Part shown: positions 1-12,299 of the stretch, in pieces
Layout: each line of letters starts with the position of its first letter
Position numbering within the stretch: the stretch's first letter is position 1
NCBI GenBank assembly: GCA_032718865.1
Contig: JALUTQ010000007.1
Span: 434,001 to 498,000, forward strand
Source of the DNA: Tilletia caries
Taxonomy: Eukaryota > Basidiomycota > Exobasidiomycetes > Tilletiales > Tilletiaceae
Direction of reading: 5' to 3'
DNA length: 64,000 nt
Notes under the pieces: generated by a model
Database searches by the model: none
What the model was told of the DNA's origin: nothing
Seen by the model: only the letters and a program-made list of their open reading frames with translations
Position numbers and translations under genes: made by a program

Positions 1-1221
1 GGACGTTCGGCCACGGCCCACGTGAGCGGTGAGGTGAAGGACTTGTAGGTATGCGGAGAGCGGACCCTCTCCTGTGTCACCCTTTCTGACCCTGCTTCTC
101 TCCTGTGTCACCCCTTCTCCCAACTACCTACCTACCTACCTACCCCTTCTTCCAACACCACTTCTCACTCATCTACCACACGTCTTCATCAGCGTTCATC
201 GATTCCTTCTTCAAGCCATCTCTTGCCGTCACCTCAGCGCCTCAGCATGCGTCTCACTACATACAAAGACGAAGACAAGTACGCGGATCGATGAGTGCGG
301 ATTCTTCTGGGAACCGCTACGCGCTGCTCGGCAGCGTTACGGACGAAGACGAGGTGGGAGCCCCGCAGGCGCAAGCCTCTCTCAAAGTGACCTCTCATGG
401 CGCCACACTACCAACAAGGGCCGCTCCCCAGCCCCCACATGCGCTCACTGCAGCCCACTGACAAGGTGAGTACTTTGTACTGCAACCCTCCTTTACTGAC
501 AGCCAATCTTCTTTCCACCAACACCCCTTCCACATAAACCCCACCTCCATATGGTCCTCCCACTCTTCCCCGTTCCCCCTCTGCAATCCTTCTTCGCAGG
601 AATTTCAACGCCCGCCATCATGGTCTCGATTTCGGCCTCTTCACATCCGAGCCACTTCCGTCTGGTTCGCAAGCACAGGGTGAATCAGTCCTTCCACTCA
701 CTGTTGTTGCGCACAGGTCACTGACGGACACCCTTCTTTGTCTTTCTTTCAAACTGCGCCCGGAGCTGCCACCTGGAACGACGAGGGGCACCCGCTCCCG
801 CATGTCCATCCCGCCCCACCTTCACCGCCACCCGCCGCCTTGTCACCACAGAGCCCCGGACGCGCAACAATCTCAGGATCGAGCGGCCCGACGCGGAGCG
901 GGAGCGATGGAACGGGAATAGCAAGAGCGATACGAGGATACACAAGGAGATTCGGAAATGGTGCTCACGACAATTCTACATGAAATGGATACGGGGGCGT
1001 TGCGCGGTGGACGGGGATCGTGAGTGCGATGCAACTCCTAGCCAGCGTCCTGATCACTTGAAGGACACAGACTCACTGACCAGCTTTGTCCTTTCTCCGC
1101 ACCATCACCTTGGGCCACACAGAGCAGGGACGAACCTCTTCGGAAAGGACACTGGTTCTGGTACCTTTCAGAATGGCGGCACCCGGAGGTCTGGAGGATG
1201 GATCAACTTTGCCAAATGTAC
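1..1221. other. Region without a confidently recognised gene; possible spliced ORF
   Basis: No product is recognised. A reading frame runs to a GTGAGT donor-like site at 471, and an acceptor-like CTTCGCAG precedes 600. Joining them keeps a frame open through about 930. A second open frame covers 980-1597. An ATG at 291 opens a short acidic peptide that stops at 461. Composition is pyrimidine-rich at the left (CTAC repeats near 120-145). This may be a captured or decayed gene fragment; I see no conserved domain. Confidence 0.25.
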
Positions 1222-1780
1222 AAACGTCCAACGCACTGGTCCGTTCACTTATAGATTGGTCCGTCTACTCATAAATCTCTGGCCCTCTGAACCATTATTT
1301 TCAGACGCTTTGTCCAATTCTTTCCTCCGTTCCCCCGTCATCCACCCATATGATTTGGTCCTCTCGCCCACCTTTTGCTCCGTTCCCCCCTTTGGTTTAA
1401 CCAAGGAAAAACAACAATTTACCTCCCCAAAAGTCTTAAAAGAGGACCGAAATCCTCAGAACGGAACGAGCGTGGCGCTGCCCATCCTCAGTGGCAGCCT
1501 CAGTGCCTCTTTTGTATTCTTGCAGTCCCAGTTTTGTAAAGGGTATACAAGATGGAAGCCACAAACGACAACGTTTGTAATCATAACCGTTCTTTAATTT
1601 TTCAGGATTAGCCATGACTTTTTTTATTTTTTTGGAAGCGGGGGGGAACGGACCTTTTGACGGGGTGGTTTGTGGCAAAATTTTGGGTAAGTAGGATCTG
1701 GATACTGGGCAAACGGAGTCCACTTTCCGTGGGGTGAACGGACCAATCCATGGGCTAACGTTGGGAAAAAAGGACGTTCG
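1222..1780. mobile_element. Candidate small DNA transposon (MITE-like) with motif-rich ends
   Basis: The left part has several GGTCCGTTC / CTCCGTTCCCC motifs on the + strand (1240-1390). The right part has the reverse complement, GAACGGACC (1645-1745). The outermost matching blocks are AACGTCC at 1223-1229 and GGACGTT at 1772-1778. Inverted motif arrays at both ends are typical of non-autonomous DNA transposons. I could not find a target-site duplication and there is no transposase. Confidence 0.35.
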
Positions 1781-2092
1781 TCTATCCTGCATCAACTTTT
1801 GGAAGAGAAGAGGCGGGTCGAGGATGGGAGTTGAGACGAGATGGGTCAAAGATTCAGATTGGGATCAAAGCACCAGTCAAGCAACGACTACTGGTGGCCA
1901 TGGCCGCGGGCAATCGAGCTTTTTATCCGCGTCCGGCTTCAATTTCGTTTCGTTTCGGGTCTGGGTGGGGGAAGCTACAGATGCACGCGAGAGAGAGAGA
2001 GAGAGATAGAACGTGAGGCTACAGTCTGTTGAAGTTGTCCGTGTGAGAGACATGTAGAGAGGCAACGATATGCCGAGACGAAAGGAGATGGA
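1781..2092. other. Intergenic stretch 3' of egt1
   Basis: No gene seen. It holds a short GA microsatellite near 1989-2006 and the probable 3' untranslated region of egt1. Confidence 0.4.
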
Positions 2093-5000
2093 TCAAATGT
2101 CAAAGACGACACGAGCGCCGCCGAAAATCATTCCATAGGGTTCCTGAAAGAAGGGATTGTGGTCAGCCATCATCGGGAAGAAGGGTGGTTCGAAGAGAGA
2201 CTGGTATTGAGGAATACTCACCTGGTATTCGTTCGTGAAGCTGCGGCGCGAGGCGATGCCGGGAGTCGTCGCCCACGATCCGCCCAGCACGACGCGGTGC
2301 TTGCCGTCAAAGAAGTCCTATAAATGGCAACTCAACAGCAAAATGTTCAGTCCACTGCTCATCTCACAGCATTCCACGGGCGCTGCCAGAAGCTAAACTC
2401 ACCACACTGTACGCAGGGTAGAGTTCACTCGGAGTGAAGCCCTCGTACCGATCAAAGAGCGTAGAAGTCCACTCGAACACACCCCCATTATGCGGCACCC
2501 GCCCCTGCGCAGCCTCGCCAAGCGCCACAGCAGGAACCGGATGCCAGTTCTTCAACCCAACATTCATCCCCGCCGTGATCGCAGCCTCGTTCCAGGCCCG
2601 CGAGCTCGGATCAGCAGCGAGCTGGGCACGCGTGAAGTCTCGGAATCGGAGAAGTTCGGCTTGGGTCGGCAGACGGCCGCCGGTGGAGGTGGCGAAGTGA
2701 CCGAGCTGGGCACCGCTGGCTTGCACGGGCCAGAGATGGCTTTGCGAGAAGGGAATTGGACCGTAGACGGTGCGGACCGATACCTCCTCCGCGCGCAGAG
2801 GAGCAAAGAAGGACTCGCTGTCCTTCTGCTGCTCGACGTACCACGAAGGTGGGAATGCGTCCTGACGCGCCTCCGAACTCGGCAGGCCATTGTAAAACTC
2901 GAGGTACTCCTCGTTCGTGATGGGCGTGGACCGAATAGCAAACTTGCCCGTTGACACCATCCGCGCGGGCGACTCGTTATCCCAGCCAAATTCAGGCTGT
3001 CCAAGGAGTGCATTTAGTCGGGCGATCCATTCGTCCTCCCCCTCGCCCGCACGACGGGTACTCTCCGCCGGGTCGACCACGACCTGGTGATCATCCTTGT
3101 CCACGTCGTCATGACCAACACGAACGTCCTCGGGCTGCTCGAAGCGCACGAGGGCCTGTCGAGTCTCAGCCCCACCGATTCGAGCGTCAATCGCATCCCA
3201 TTCCGCACCGAGCGCTGCGAAGTCCGGTGCCGTGAAACCGGGAAGGGGAAGAGTGTGATTCGACTGGACAAGCATGTACAGCAGCGTCTCCATGTGGAGT
3301 TCCTGATGTTCCTTCACCATCCACAGCATCCGGGCCGTGCGCTTGGTGAGAGTATGTCCCGTGTTGCCGAGCGTCTTACCTTCGGCAATGCCATCGTAAA
3401 TGCTCCGCAGACGGGCATGGACGCGGTCTTTGTAGTCCAAGATGCTGTCGAGGGTGGGCCACTCTTCTGGTGTGGTGGGGACCTCGCTGTGCGCATGGCA
3501 CTGACTCGGATCGTCCATTTGAGGGTCGATACCGCGCTCGAAGATCGAGCTGAACCACCTGTACACGAGAGATACCAGCAAGAAGGGAAGGCACATGAGC
3601 ATCTGAATCAAGAACAGAGACCACACATTCCACGCACTTGTTTGTGTCAGGCTCCTGCAGGTAGCGGGACAGATGAATGTCCAGGAAGGCCGGAATGTGA
3701 CCGAGGTAGAACAGGCATATATCTAGCAGAGATCAGAAGAACAACATGTCAGACCGTGTAGAGAGGTGGCACAAGGCAAGGGGAGGGAGGACTTACGGCG
3801 AAGGTCGATAGGCTTCTCAAACAGCATCTCTCGAGGAATCATGCCAAGTGTCACCGTATCCCATGCCTTAAAGGTCTTCTCCCATTCCGCCCACGTCGGG
3901 ATTCCATACGCAGTACTCTCCTCCTTGTCCTTACCCTCTGGCTGGGCAAGCACATCCAAAAGTGTTTCATGCGGCATCGTGTCTGTCGATCCTAAGACGA
4001 AGGAAGGTCGCTCGACCAGGATGACATCGTACCGGCCCGACTGGTCGGTCCAAGCCTGGACTTCGCGCAGTCCGGCTGCCTGGAAGAGGGCCGCGCGCTC
4101 GGCGGGCGAGTACTTGATCGATACTTCGACATGGATCAGCTCGTCCTTCTCCAGGACGACCTCGGTCCACTCGGAACGCTCCTTGTTGTGGCTAGGATCG
4201 GCGTCGATGTGCTCTGTCACGTCGGCGTCAGAGGGCAGGAGCGGTGGGATCCGGATGACCTGCCGCTCCAGACTGCGGTAGTAACTCTCATGCCGGCCCT
4301 CAGGCTCCGCATACCGGTCATGATACGCAAACTTGCGAACATCGATCACCGAGCCCGCGTGCTTGTCTCCGGCCAGCTCAGTGCCCGCCCGCAAGACCCG
4401 ATCGGCATGATCGAGACCATTAAGGATGAACTGCTCCGTGATGCCAAGCGAGTCGTGATAAGCACGCGCGACGGAGGAAGGCTCATTGCGCCTGTCGAGA
4501 CCGATGAGGAGGTAGTCGCCAGGCCGCATGGCGGGGTGGCCCTCGGCTTCAGTTCCCGTGCCGCAGAGAGCTTCGCGAAGGAAGGAGGCGGCGCCGGAAC
4601 GGGGCGAGAAGTTGCCGATGGAGGAGCCCAGCCAGAGGTAGATGCGCTTCCCCTCAACAACCTGGGCGGTGGCAGGAGCAAGACCATTGTTGCCTATGAA
4701 TTTGAGGCCTGAAACAGCATTTAGTGGGGGGTGGAGGAGATGGCTTTGGTCAGAAACAACGTGGAGGTACACCGCATACAAACGCACTTGTCAATCGAAC
4801 GGCACGTACCTTGATTGTAGTCACCCCAAATACCATTGACGCTCAAGGAGCCGTCGTAGAGCACGCTCTCCGACTTTCCTTCCGCAGTGACGCGTTCGAC
4901 GCCGCGTTCCTGCTGGACCAGCTCGCCCAGGGTACGATCGAGCTCGGCACGACTGAGGTCGAGCGCATAGTATTTGAGCGGGTCAGCTGTGTTTTTGTTG

Positions 5001-5833
5001 TTGTTATTCTGCTTGGGGTGGAGTTCGGAGCCCCAGACCTGTCCGAAAGCACGGAGCAGGTGGACCGTCTTGCGAAGCGATCCGGCTCCGAGCTCGATGA
5101 CGGCCGGCGGAGCGGTGGCCGCCGCGCCGCTTGGGTCGGTGGAACCGTTGTCACCGGGAGTGGAAGAGCTAACATTGGCAAAAGCACCGCTGCTGCGGAG
5201 AGAATGCTGGCCATTCACGCCGTCGTTGTGAACACCAACCTTGGAAGACCCCCAAACGTCCTTCTCTTGAGCGCTTCCGGCACCATTAGGGATAGGCGGG
5301 GGCTGTTTACCTTGACCCTTGTGGGATTCGCGCTCTTGCTGCTCCTGTCGCTTGTCGTTGAGAAGCATATGACGGACAATCTCTGGGCTGTGATCGCGCA
5401 AGATTTGAAGCTCGGCATTGAAGAGGTAGTAGTCGCGTGCCTCGTTGATGAGACGGTCGTAAATCTTGAGCCCGCGTTCGTCGTAGAGGAGTGTGACGGG
5501 TAGCTGACGGGAATAGCTGAAGGCGGAGTCTCCAGGATTGATCTTGGGCAACTTTGCGCTTCCGCCGACATCGAGAATGCGCTTGTCGTTGCCACTGCTG
5601 TGAGGGTTGAGCATGCTGATGATTTCCTTGCGGAGCTCTGCGGCCTGGGCGGTGTCTTCGTTGGGGGCGACGGACGTGGCCGGCGTCTCACCCGCCGAAG
5701 AGGAGGAGGCTGAAGATGGCTCTGAGGCATGCGTAGTTGACGACACCGCCGTCGATGCCAAGTGCGGACTGGCGGACGGCGAGCTAGCCAAGTCGATGAC
5801 TGGCGGGATAGGAGACTGCGTATTCGCACTCAT
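2093..5833 (-). CDS. egt1: Egt1-type ergothioneine biosynthesis protein (methyltransferase plus sulfoxide synthase)
   Basis: Fungal Egt1 trimethylates histidine to hercynine, then joins it to cysteine with O2 at a non-haem iron centre to give the sulfoxide precursor of ergothioneine. I read six exons: 5833-4810, 4708-3797, 3722-3638, 3558-2403, 2317-2222 and 2143-2093, totalling 3,324 nt (1,107 residues) with all junctions in phase. The N-terminal third is a SAM methyltransferase (VIELGAGSLRKT; later LWLGSSIGNF). Next comes a DinB-like domain with the iron-binding HX3HXE motif (EHQELHMET). The C-terminus is FGE-sulfatase-like (FEWTSTLF, VVLGGSWAT, FGGARVVFD). The start at 5833 (MSANTQ) is chosen because upstream in-frame sequence looks like leader; an in-frame start as far as 6097 is possible. 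The long Ser/Gly/Asn-rich insert in the methyltransferase explains the extra length. Confidence 0.93.
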
Positions 5834-6282
5834 GCTTGTATTCGAACCCTGGTGGATGACAAGATGTAAGAATGAAGAGTGGGAATGCGGGACTGCAAGA
5901 TGCTGGCAACGAATGGGTCGGCTTATATACTTACGAGTTACGACTGTTGCGGGAGAAGGAAGATGATGAAATGAGATGAGGTGGCGACGATATGAGGCAA
6001 GAGACTCGACTACAGCTTTAACATATCTAGGAAGATTCATGCGTTCAAGGGTCCAAAGAGAAGCGGTGGAAGCGTGATGAAATGCCACTTTGTCCATTCA
6101 TTCATTTGTTTGTTGCGCGGAAAGGGGTCCATTCCCACTGAGTTCCATGCATCGACGATGGCCCCGAAAACGGCAGCACGGGCAGCGCGGCAGCTCCACA
6201 GTCTCTTCCTCCCCCAGCTCCGCTCCCCAAATTATAACGTTCCAATGACATTCAGTACCATATAAATTCTGGCGAGTATTAC
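5834..6282. other. 5' flank of egt1
   Basis: This should contain the promoter and 5' UTR of the minus-strand egt1. I see no separate gene. An AT-rich patch (ATTATAACG, CATATAAATT) lies near 6230-6268. Confidence 0.4.
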
Positions 6283-9203
6283 ACCGCCAATGTTTTCAAA
6301 TGGTATGGGGAGGATTTGGACCCTGGGAGGGTCTGAAGACTCTATGCTAGAAGGGTCCTAAAGAGGTTTTTGAAAAGGGTCCTTGTGGGATTTTGGAGAT
6401 ACCATCCTGAGACCGTTTCTGAGATGGTCCTGAGAGTGTCTGTGCCTCGGAGGGTTCTCATACCTTCTCGGACGAAGGATCCTGGAACCCTTCTGTGCGA
6501 CGAGGGATCCCAAGACGATCTCCACGCAGTCCCACCAGGGACCATTCTCGGCTCAGGCCCTCTCGGCACCCTCCCAGACGCAGCGCTCTCGACACCCTTT
6601 CGGCTGGGATACTTCAAGACCCTCACGGCGAAGCCCTCCGAGGAGGCTCTACATCCCGGACCAGCCGGGGACCCTCCCCCACGGCCCTCCCAGCAGCCGC
6701 AACCTTCAAGCACCAGCACTGTGAGTGGACGATAGATGCGTCGTTTCTGCTGTACAGCTGAACGCGCTCTCTCTTCTTCAGGGGTCTACGCGCGCTTATC
6801 GTTGATCGCGCCCTCTGCGCGCGTCACTGCGTCCCCCGCCCCTTGCGTCGACCTTACCTCTTCGGTCCTCCGCCCGGCGACGGCAGCATCTCCTTCACTG
6901 CTGCGCTCTCGGCGACCGTCTCGTGGTCCGAGCTTCCATTACCGGCGCATCTAGGAGGCCACGATGCCCTTTACGTTCGGATGCGCTCAGGCTCTGGACT
7001 GGTGAGTCGACATTCGAGACGAGTATATACTATATGCTGCCGCCTGCCCAACTTACCCGACACCCTTCCTCAGCAGCAACAGCAGTCATCACCTCCGTGA
7101 CTTTGACCGGTGCGCACACCGCAAGGACGCGTTTTGAGTTGGTCTGCGCGTCGTTTGGATCAAGAGACGCGTCCGCAGTGTGTGTGTGCTGCCACCCTCA
7201 TGTGGTATTTAAAACAGCAGATTCCATCGTTTCTCTTCTTCTGCACGACCACCACCACCAGCACCAATACCACACGTCCACACCACCAACAACACCACAC
7301 TGACTCCAACAGCACCACACAACGTCACACACCACCAACAACACCAGTCCCACATCAGCAGCAGCACCAGCACAGCAATAACAGCGACAAGGTGAGTACC
7401 CCCTCATTCCCTTCTCTGCCTCTTGTCGCGCTCCAAGCGCAAGAATTACAGTGAGCATGCCCTCGCTCTCCCCGATATACGCAGTCGCTACCTCACTCAC
7501 TCACCTACACCATCATCCCCTTCCCTTTCCTCTCCAAAGTCGACATCAAGGTGTGAGTACCTCTCGTGAGCTCACTCTCCCCCTGCCCGAAGGCCCAAGC
7601 TTGGATGGCAACCTCACCGACTCGATCCTTCCTTCCCTCTCCAATTCGCAGCATTGTCGTCACTACCAGAGTACACCAGCTGAGTTAGTATGCATTTGCT
7701 CCCTCGCTATTCTGCCTTCGACTGACGCATTTTCATCACCAGGCCCAGGCGCATGTACTCGAGATCCAGCGGTGAGCATTGACCAGTTATGCGCATACAT
7801 GCCAGTATGCCACCCTACTGACGATGCTCCCTTTCTCAGCAGTACATGTACCTTCGCCAATGACGTGTGGTGTCGTCTGGATGAAGAAGCGTGCTCAAGA
7901 AACGCGTCTGAAACGTGGCATAAGCCTGGTGGCAGCAGCAGAAAGGTCAAAGTGAGTACCTCCTCATTCCCTCTTCTGCCTCTTCTCGCGCTCATGATCA
8001 ACCACGTCAGCATGACAGCGTCGACACAGCAGCAGCATCAGCAACATAGGAACAGCAACACAGTGAGTGCATCTGTACATCCATTCCCTCTTCTGCTGTT
8101 ATTTGTATTCACCATCACGGCATCACCATCATCATCCACACATCAGCAGAGCAGCAACCACAATTATCAAAGCACATCAGTCAAGTGAGTTTGCTCTTAC
8201 TCTCTTGTTCTTCTGCCTTTTCGTCTGACGTGTCTTCATCACCAGATCTCGGCGCATACAATTGCGCGACGCGCGTCACGTACGGTACGCGTTCACCCTT
8301 TCTGGTAACCACACAGAAGCATCGCTGTACTCACCCGCTTCCATCTCTTCCTGTCACAACCAGTGGTCCGATGATGCTCAAGGTACGTGTCGGCCGACGC
8401 CCGACTTCTCTCTCTGATCCCATCCTCCTTTCTTTACAGGTGTACACACATAGAGCTCAAGCCTCAAGTTCAAGGTGCGTTTGCGACGCGACCGGGCGTA
8501 TGTATTGTATTGGGCCATCAGCTAACTGACTCATCACCTCCCTTCACCCTCTCTCTTATAGATTTCGAGCTTCATCCACCGTGCAGACCAGTCGTGACCT
8601 CGTGAGTGTGCAGGATGCATGCCTGCGTCTTTCACGCGCGTTACCTGATCTTTCTCGGTTCTGTCCAGGCTTTCTTCTTCTTTTCTTCCTCCCACAGCAT
8701 CCAGCCACAACGCAATGTGAGTACTTCAGTCTCTCGTCCGGCATTCGATAAGGACACTGACCTATTTCTGGCTTTCTGCTTCTCAGATATGCAGGTGATT
8801 GATCTGATCTTCAAGTAACGACTCTCACAGCTCACTCCTGCTCCGATGGCGCTTCGCCGTGCTTGGGGGTTCTGTACTGCCTGTAGCTTGATCTCTTTCT
8901 CCCGTAATATAGTAGCATTCGATCACTGAGATGATATTGATTCTGAGTGCCCGAAGAGGGTGTCTACCTAGATCCCTCCCACCACCCTCCCCTATGAGAG
9001 GATCCTCAGTCAGTCGCTCATACCCTCCCAGGACCCTTTGATGGAATGGTCCCAGGATGGTTGGGCAAAAAGGCTCTCAGCACATTTTGGCCAGGAGGGT
9101 CTCAGTCGCGGGCAGGAGACTACCTTCGGAGGGTCCATTTGGGAGACCCTCCCACAACCTCCGGGGGGGAAGGGTCCCCAGGCCCTTTGAACAAGTTGGC
9201 GGT
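6283..9203. mobile_element. Candidate non-autonomous DNA element with GGGTCC-rich subterminal ends
   Basis: The left end begins ACCGCCAATGTTTTCAAA. The reverse complement of the right end begins ACCGCCAACTTGTTCAAA, so the termini form an imperfect inverted repeat. The next several hundred bases on each side (about 6300-6720 and 8940-9190) are packed with variants of GGGTCC/GGACCC and GAGGGTCT. The interior has no long ORF and instead shows many intron-like modules. No transposase is seen. A target-site duplication cannot be called because the right end abuts a 19-base T run. Confidence 0.5.
7370..8820 (+). other. Intron-dense interior with duplicated intron-like modules
   Basis: GTGAGT/GTGAGC donor-like sites occur at about 7391, 7554, 7772, 7951, 8062, 8186, 8602 and 8718, each followed by pyrimidine-rich stretches and CAG. 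The sequence after the donors at 7391 and 7951 is nearly the same (CTCATTCC, then CTGCCTCTT, then CGCGCTC), and 8062 shares part of it. The open segments between are short and I recognise no protein. This may be a captured intron-rich host gene fragment, or tandem intron-like insertions. Confidence 0.35.
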
Positions 9204-9221
9204 TTTTTTTTTTTTTTTTTT
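9203..9221 (+). repeat. Homopolymer T run
   Basis: Nineteen consecutive T bases directly at the right end of the candidate element. Confidence 0.9.
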
Positions 9222-10132
9222 CTTCATACGCTGACCCAGGCCAAAGGCCTACGAGTACAACGTGAGTAGTCTAGTATGTATGTACGTCACGTATAACGCA
9301 GTGCCCCACGTCAGTGCGGCGCGCCCCCTGCCCCGTTCCCGATCCGCACGTCCCTTACTGCCTTTGGCCCACGACCATCTTCTCGGGGAAAGGACACCGA
9401 GGCGCCGAGGAGCGTACGGACTACTTACGGTTGCCTGCAGCGGATACATACAGAGGTTCGAGGTTGTCAAAGCAGAAGCAGGGAACACACGTTCCAGGAA
9501 GCGCTTCGCTTCCGTTGGTCTGCCCAAAATCCGATCGGAGGCTGTTATATATGTATGTAGCGTCGCTGAGCCTTGGAGTTGCGCCCGGGACAGGCTTTAG
9601 AAACGATGCACGATGAACGATGAACGATGAACGATGAACGATGAACACGTGTGGGTATCCTGTGCCCGCGTTGCGGTCGCCGGTGGCGAGCGCGGTTGCC
9701 TTGAGAACAGAGCAATACACAAATGGCGACGCTGCGATGCCGGTAGATGTGTGTGTGTCGGACGCAAAGTTCAGCCAAAGATGCGCTCGCCCTGTCTCCC
9801 AGATGGAAGCTGGGAACCCGCAGCCTCCGCTGCCCACCATGACTCGAGTCTGGAACCGAGGTGCAACAGGTGGCTGAGGAAAGGAAAGGTTGAAGCGTCC
9901 AAAGTGTTCGTTCCTTGATGAGAGGTGGCGGCAGCAGCTGCAGCCCTTTCGGCCGAGAGTCCTGTGCGTGCTGGTCTGCCTGGTCCGCCTGGTCGATCTC
10001 CTGAGTCCTGGCGGGCGGAGGGGCTCATCAGCACGCGGACCTCGACAATTTGGTGTCGCCGCATGACTGCTTCTTGCCCGCGCCTTGCCTTGCCTCATTA
10101 TTCCTTCCTGCGCCCCATCGCCATCGGCCGTA
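9222..10132. other. 5' flank of the MINDY-type gene
   Basis: No convincing gene is seen. It includes five tandem copies of a GATGAAC-type heptamer near 9610-9647 and the presumed promoter and 5' leader of the downstream deubiquitinase gene. Confidence 0.4.
9610..9647 (+). repeat. Short tandem repeat of GATGAAC
   Basis: A 7-bp unit is repeated about five times with a variant first copy. Confidence 0.85.
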
Positions 10133-12151
10133 ATGTCATCCGCACCGGCTGCCGAAGCGCTGCCCGAGCTCGCATCCCAGCAGTCACTCGACGCCGGCGC
10201 AGCTCCAACTGATGCCCCGCTCCCATCAACAGCAGCAGAGGCCTCTGGAAGAAACAATAATGGTGCCAACGATGCCGCCGAGGAACAGTGGACACTGCGC
10301 TATATCTACCCGACAGCAGGAGCCAAGCCCGCAAATGCTCAGGCAAACTCCATCCCCATCGTCACCCAGGACTCCAACGGACCATGCTCCCTCGTCGCGC
10401 TCTCCAACATCCTCCTCCTCCGTGGCATCCTCGCCATCTCACCCGCAGACAGACCGGCGGTCGACTTCACCTACCTTTCCCGCTCCCTCGCCGAGCTCTT
10501 TCTCACCAAGCCCTGTCCCGAAGATCAGGACGAGGGCAACTGGCAGACTACGTTGAGCCAGGCACTCGATATCTTGCCCACCACCAGGCATGGACTTGAC
10601 GTTAACGTCGATTTCCGAGATGCCGCCGCTTTTCATCCTCCGAATAGCCCGCAGCTCGCCCTGTTCCGTCTCTTCGGAATACGGCTTGTACATGGTTGGC
10701 TACCCGATCCCGCCGATCGACCCACCTTCGAAGCCCTCGTACCTTCGTCCACTGCCCCTGCGAGCTCCGAGGCGTCGTCGAGCTCTCAAAACCCCGCATC
10801 GCCATCATTGGAGCAGTGGCGCACCGGGTCTGATTACGATGCTGTCATTCAGCGTCTTGTAGCGGCGCAGGACATCGCTGGCAACTTTGCTGATTTGGAC
10901 ATCAGGCTCAACGGTCGGGGGGTGGAGGCGGTACAAGGTCCTGACGCGTCCAAGAGGAATGTGGAAACGGCGAACAGCTCGGGTGGCACAGTACAACCGC
11001 CGGCGCCCGATGGGGATAGCCAGATTGCTGTCGATCCAATCGTGCAAAAGCTGGCGGAATCTTCTTTGTCAGATTCGACAGAGCAACCTTTACAGGACGC
11101 AGACAAACTACCAACACAATCGCTTAACCCATTCCTTCCTCAACCCACCGCCGAGCCCAAAAGCAAAAGCAAAAAGACAGAAGCTGAAGCTGAAGTTGAA
11201 GCCGCAGCACAAACAAAAGAGGAGAAGCCAGAGACGAGCGGACCCGAATCTTGGACTGACGAACAGCGACGGACGATCGGAGACGCGATCCACATTCGGA
11301 CCTTTCTCGAGTCGAACCCGACCCAGTTGAGCATCTACGGCCTCTTCTCGCTGGCTTCCACCTTACAGCCAGGCGAGCTCTGTGCACTCTTTAGGAATAT
11401 GCATCTCAGCTGCCTCTACCGTCGGCGCGAGGACGAAGGAGTAGTCCCCACGTCAAATATAGACGCACCAACTGATGGTCCTTCCTCATCACAGGCCGTC
11501 CCTCGGCTTCGGGCGCAGGAAGAGACGACCCCACACCTCTTCACGCTCGTGACCGACGAATTCCTAGCGAGAGAACACCCCAGGATCGTCTGGGAATCGC
11601 TTGAGGATGTCCATGGTTCCGCCGGAGCTTTCTACGATGCGAACTTCCACCGGGTCCATATCAAGTCGCGGCGGAGATCCCGCATCATAGCTGGGCAAGG
11701 GCAAGGCGATCGGAACGATCTGGTCAGCAGGAACACGCAGGTCCCGGATGGCTTCTGGGATCCCGTCGTGCCAGGTTCGGAGTCAGAAGCGCATGCCGGT
11801 GGTAGTGGTGGGAGAAGTGGCGGCGGACGATTGCTAGGGATGGAGGAGAACGACGAAGAAGAGCAGCATGACATGGATCCGAGCAGTGATGCCGACTACG
11901 CGTTAGCGTACCAACTGCAACAGGAAGAGCAACAGGCTGCCCAGGAAGCGGATCGGGCGCGCCAGTACGAGCACGGAACGTCGGCCTCCTCCTCCTCTGG
12001 ACCTCCTGCATATCAGCAGACACCGGCAGAGGCGGCGCTGGCTGGTGCGCATGAAGACCTGGGTCGGCCGGGTGACAGTCGGCGCAACAAGATGATGAAG
12101 AAGCGTCAGAGCGGAAGTGGCAAGAAGGACGAGAAGTGTGCTGTCATGTGA
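10133..12151 (+). CDS. MINDY-family (FAM63-like) deubiquitinase with C-terminal CAAX box
   Basis: This intronless frame encodes 672 residues from the start at 10133 (MSSAPAAEA); an in-frame ATG 48 bases upstream is a less likely start. MINDY enzymes are cysteine deubiquitinases that prefer long K48-linked ubiquitin chains. The catalytic region is visible at about residues 75-110: QDSNGPCSLVALSNILLLR fits the family signature with the catalytic Cys in NGPC. Further blocks follow (FGIRLVHGW; a late VWESLEDVHGSAGAF block). The tail has acidic and glutamine-rich segments (YALAYQLQQEEQQ, resembling a ubiquitin-interacting helix) and ends KKDEKCAVM. The last four residues, CAVM, match a CAAX prenylation box, which would tether the protein to membranes. 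Confidence 0.88.
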   Translation: MSSAPAAEALPELASQQSLDAGAAPTDAPLPSTAAEASGRNNNGANDAAEEQWTLRYIYPTAGAKPANAQANSIPIVTQDSNGPCSLVALSNILLLRGILAISPADRPAVDFTYLSRSLAELFLTKPCPEDQDEGNWQTTLSQALDILPTTRHGLDVNVDFRDAAAFHPPNSPQLALFRLFGIRLVHGWLPDPADRPTFEALVPSSTAPASSEASSSSQNPASPSLEQWRTGSDYDAVIQRLVAAQDIAGNFADLDIRLNGRGVEAVQGPDASKRNVETANSSGGTVQPPAPDGDSQIAVDPIVQKLAESSLSDSTEQPLQDADKLPTQSLNPFLPQPTAEPKSKSKKTEAEAEVEAAAQTKEEKPETSGPESWTDEQRRTIGDAIHIRTFLESNPTQLSIYGLFSLASTLQPGELCALFRNMHLSCLYRRREDEGVVPTSNIDAPTDGPSSSQAVPRLRAQEETTPHLFTLVTDEFLAREHPRIVWESLEDVHGSAGAFYDANFHRVHIKSRRRSRIIAGQGQGDRNDLVSRNTQVPDGFWDPVVPGSESEAHAGGSGGRSGGGRLLGMEENDEEEQHDMDPSSDADYALAYQLQQEEQQAAQEADRARQYEHGTSASSSSGPPAYQQTPAEAALAGAHEDLGRPGDSRRNKMMKKRQSGSGKKDEKCAVM

Positions 12152-12299
12152 GGAACGGGCTTGATGAGGGTTGCGCGGTTGCGACGGGAGGGGAGCGCGA
12201 TCGTTTGTACATAATCGACAGGATCATGATTCATGGCCTGCTTTACCATCATGCAAACGATACCTTGTTCATTTGCGCGACTAGTTCTCGCACATCATC

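Noticed and set aside
9610..9647. CRISPR-like or telomeric repeat
   Set aside because: Short tandem heptamers without spacers; nothing in this eukaryotic window resembles a CRISPR array or a telomere.
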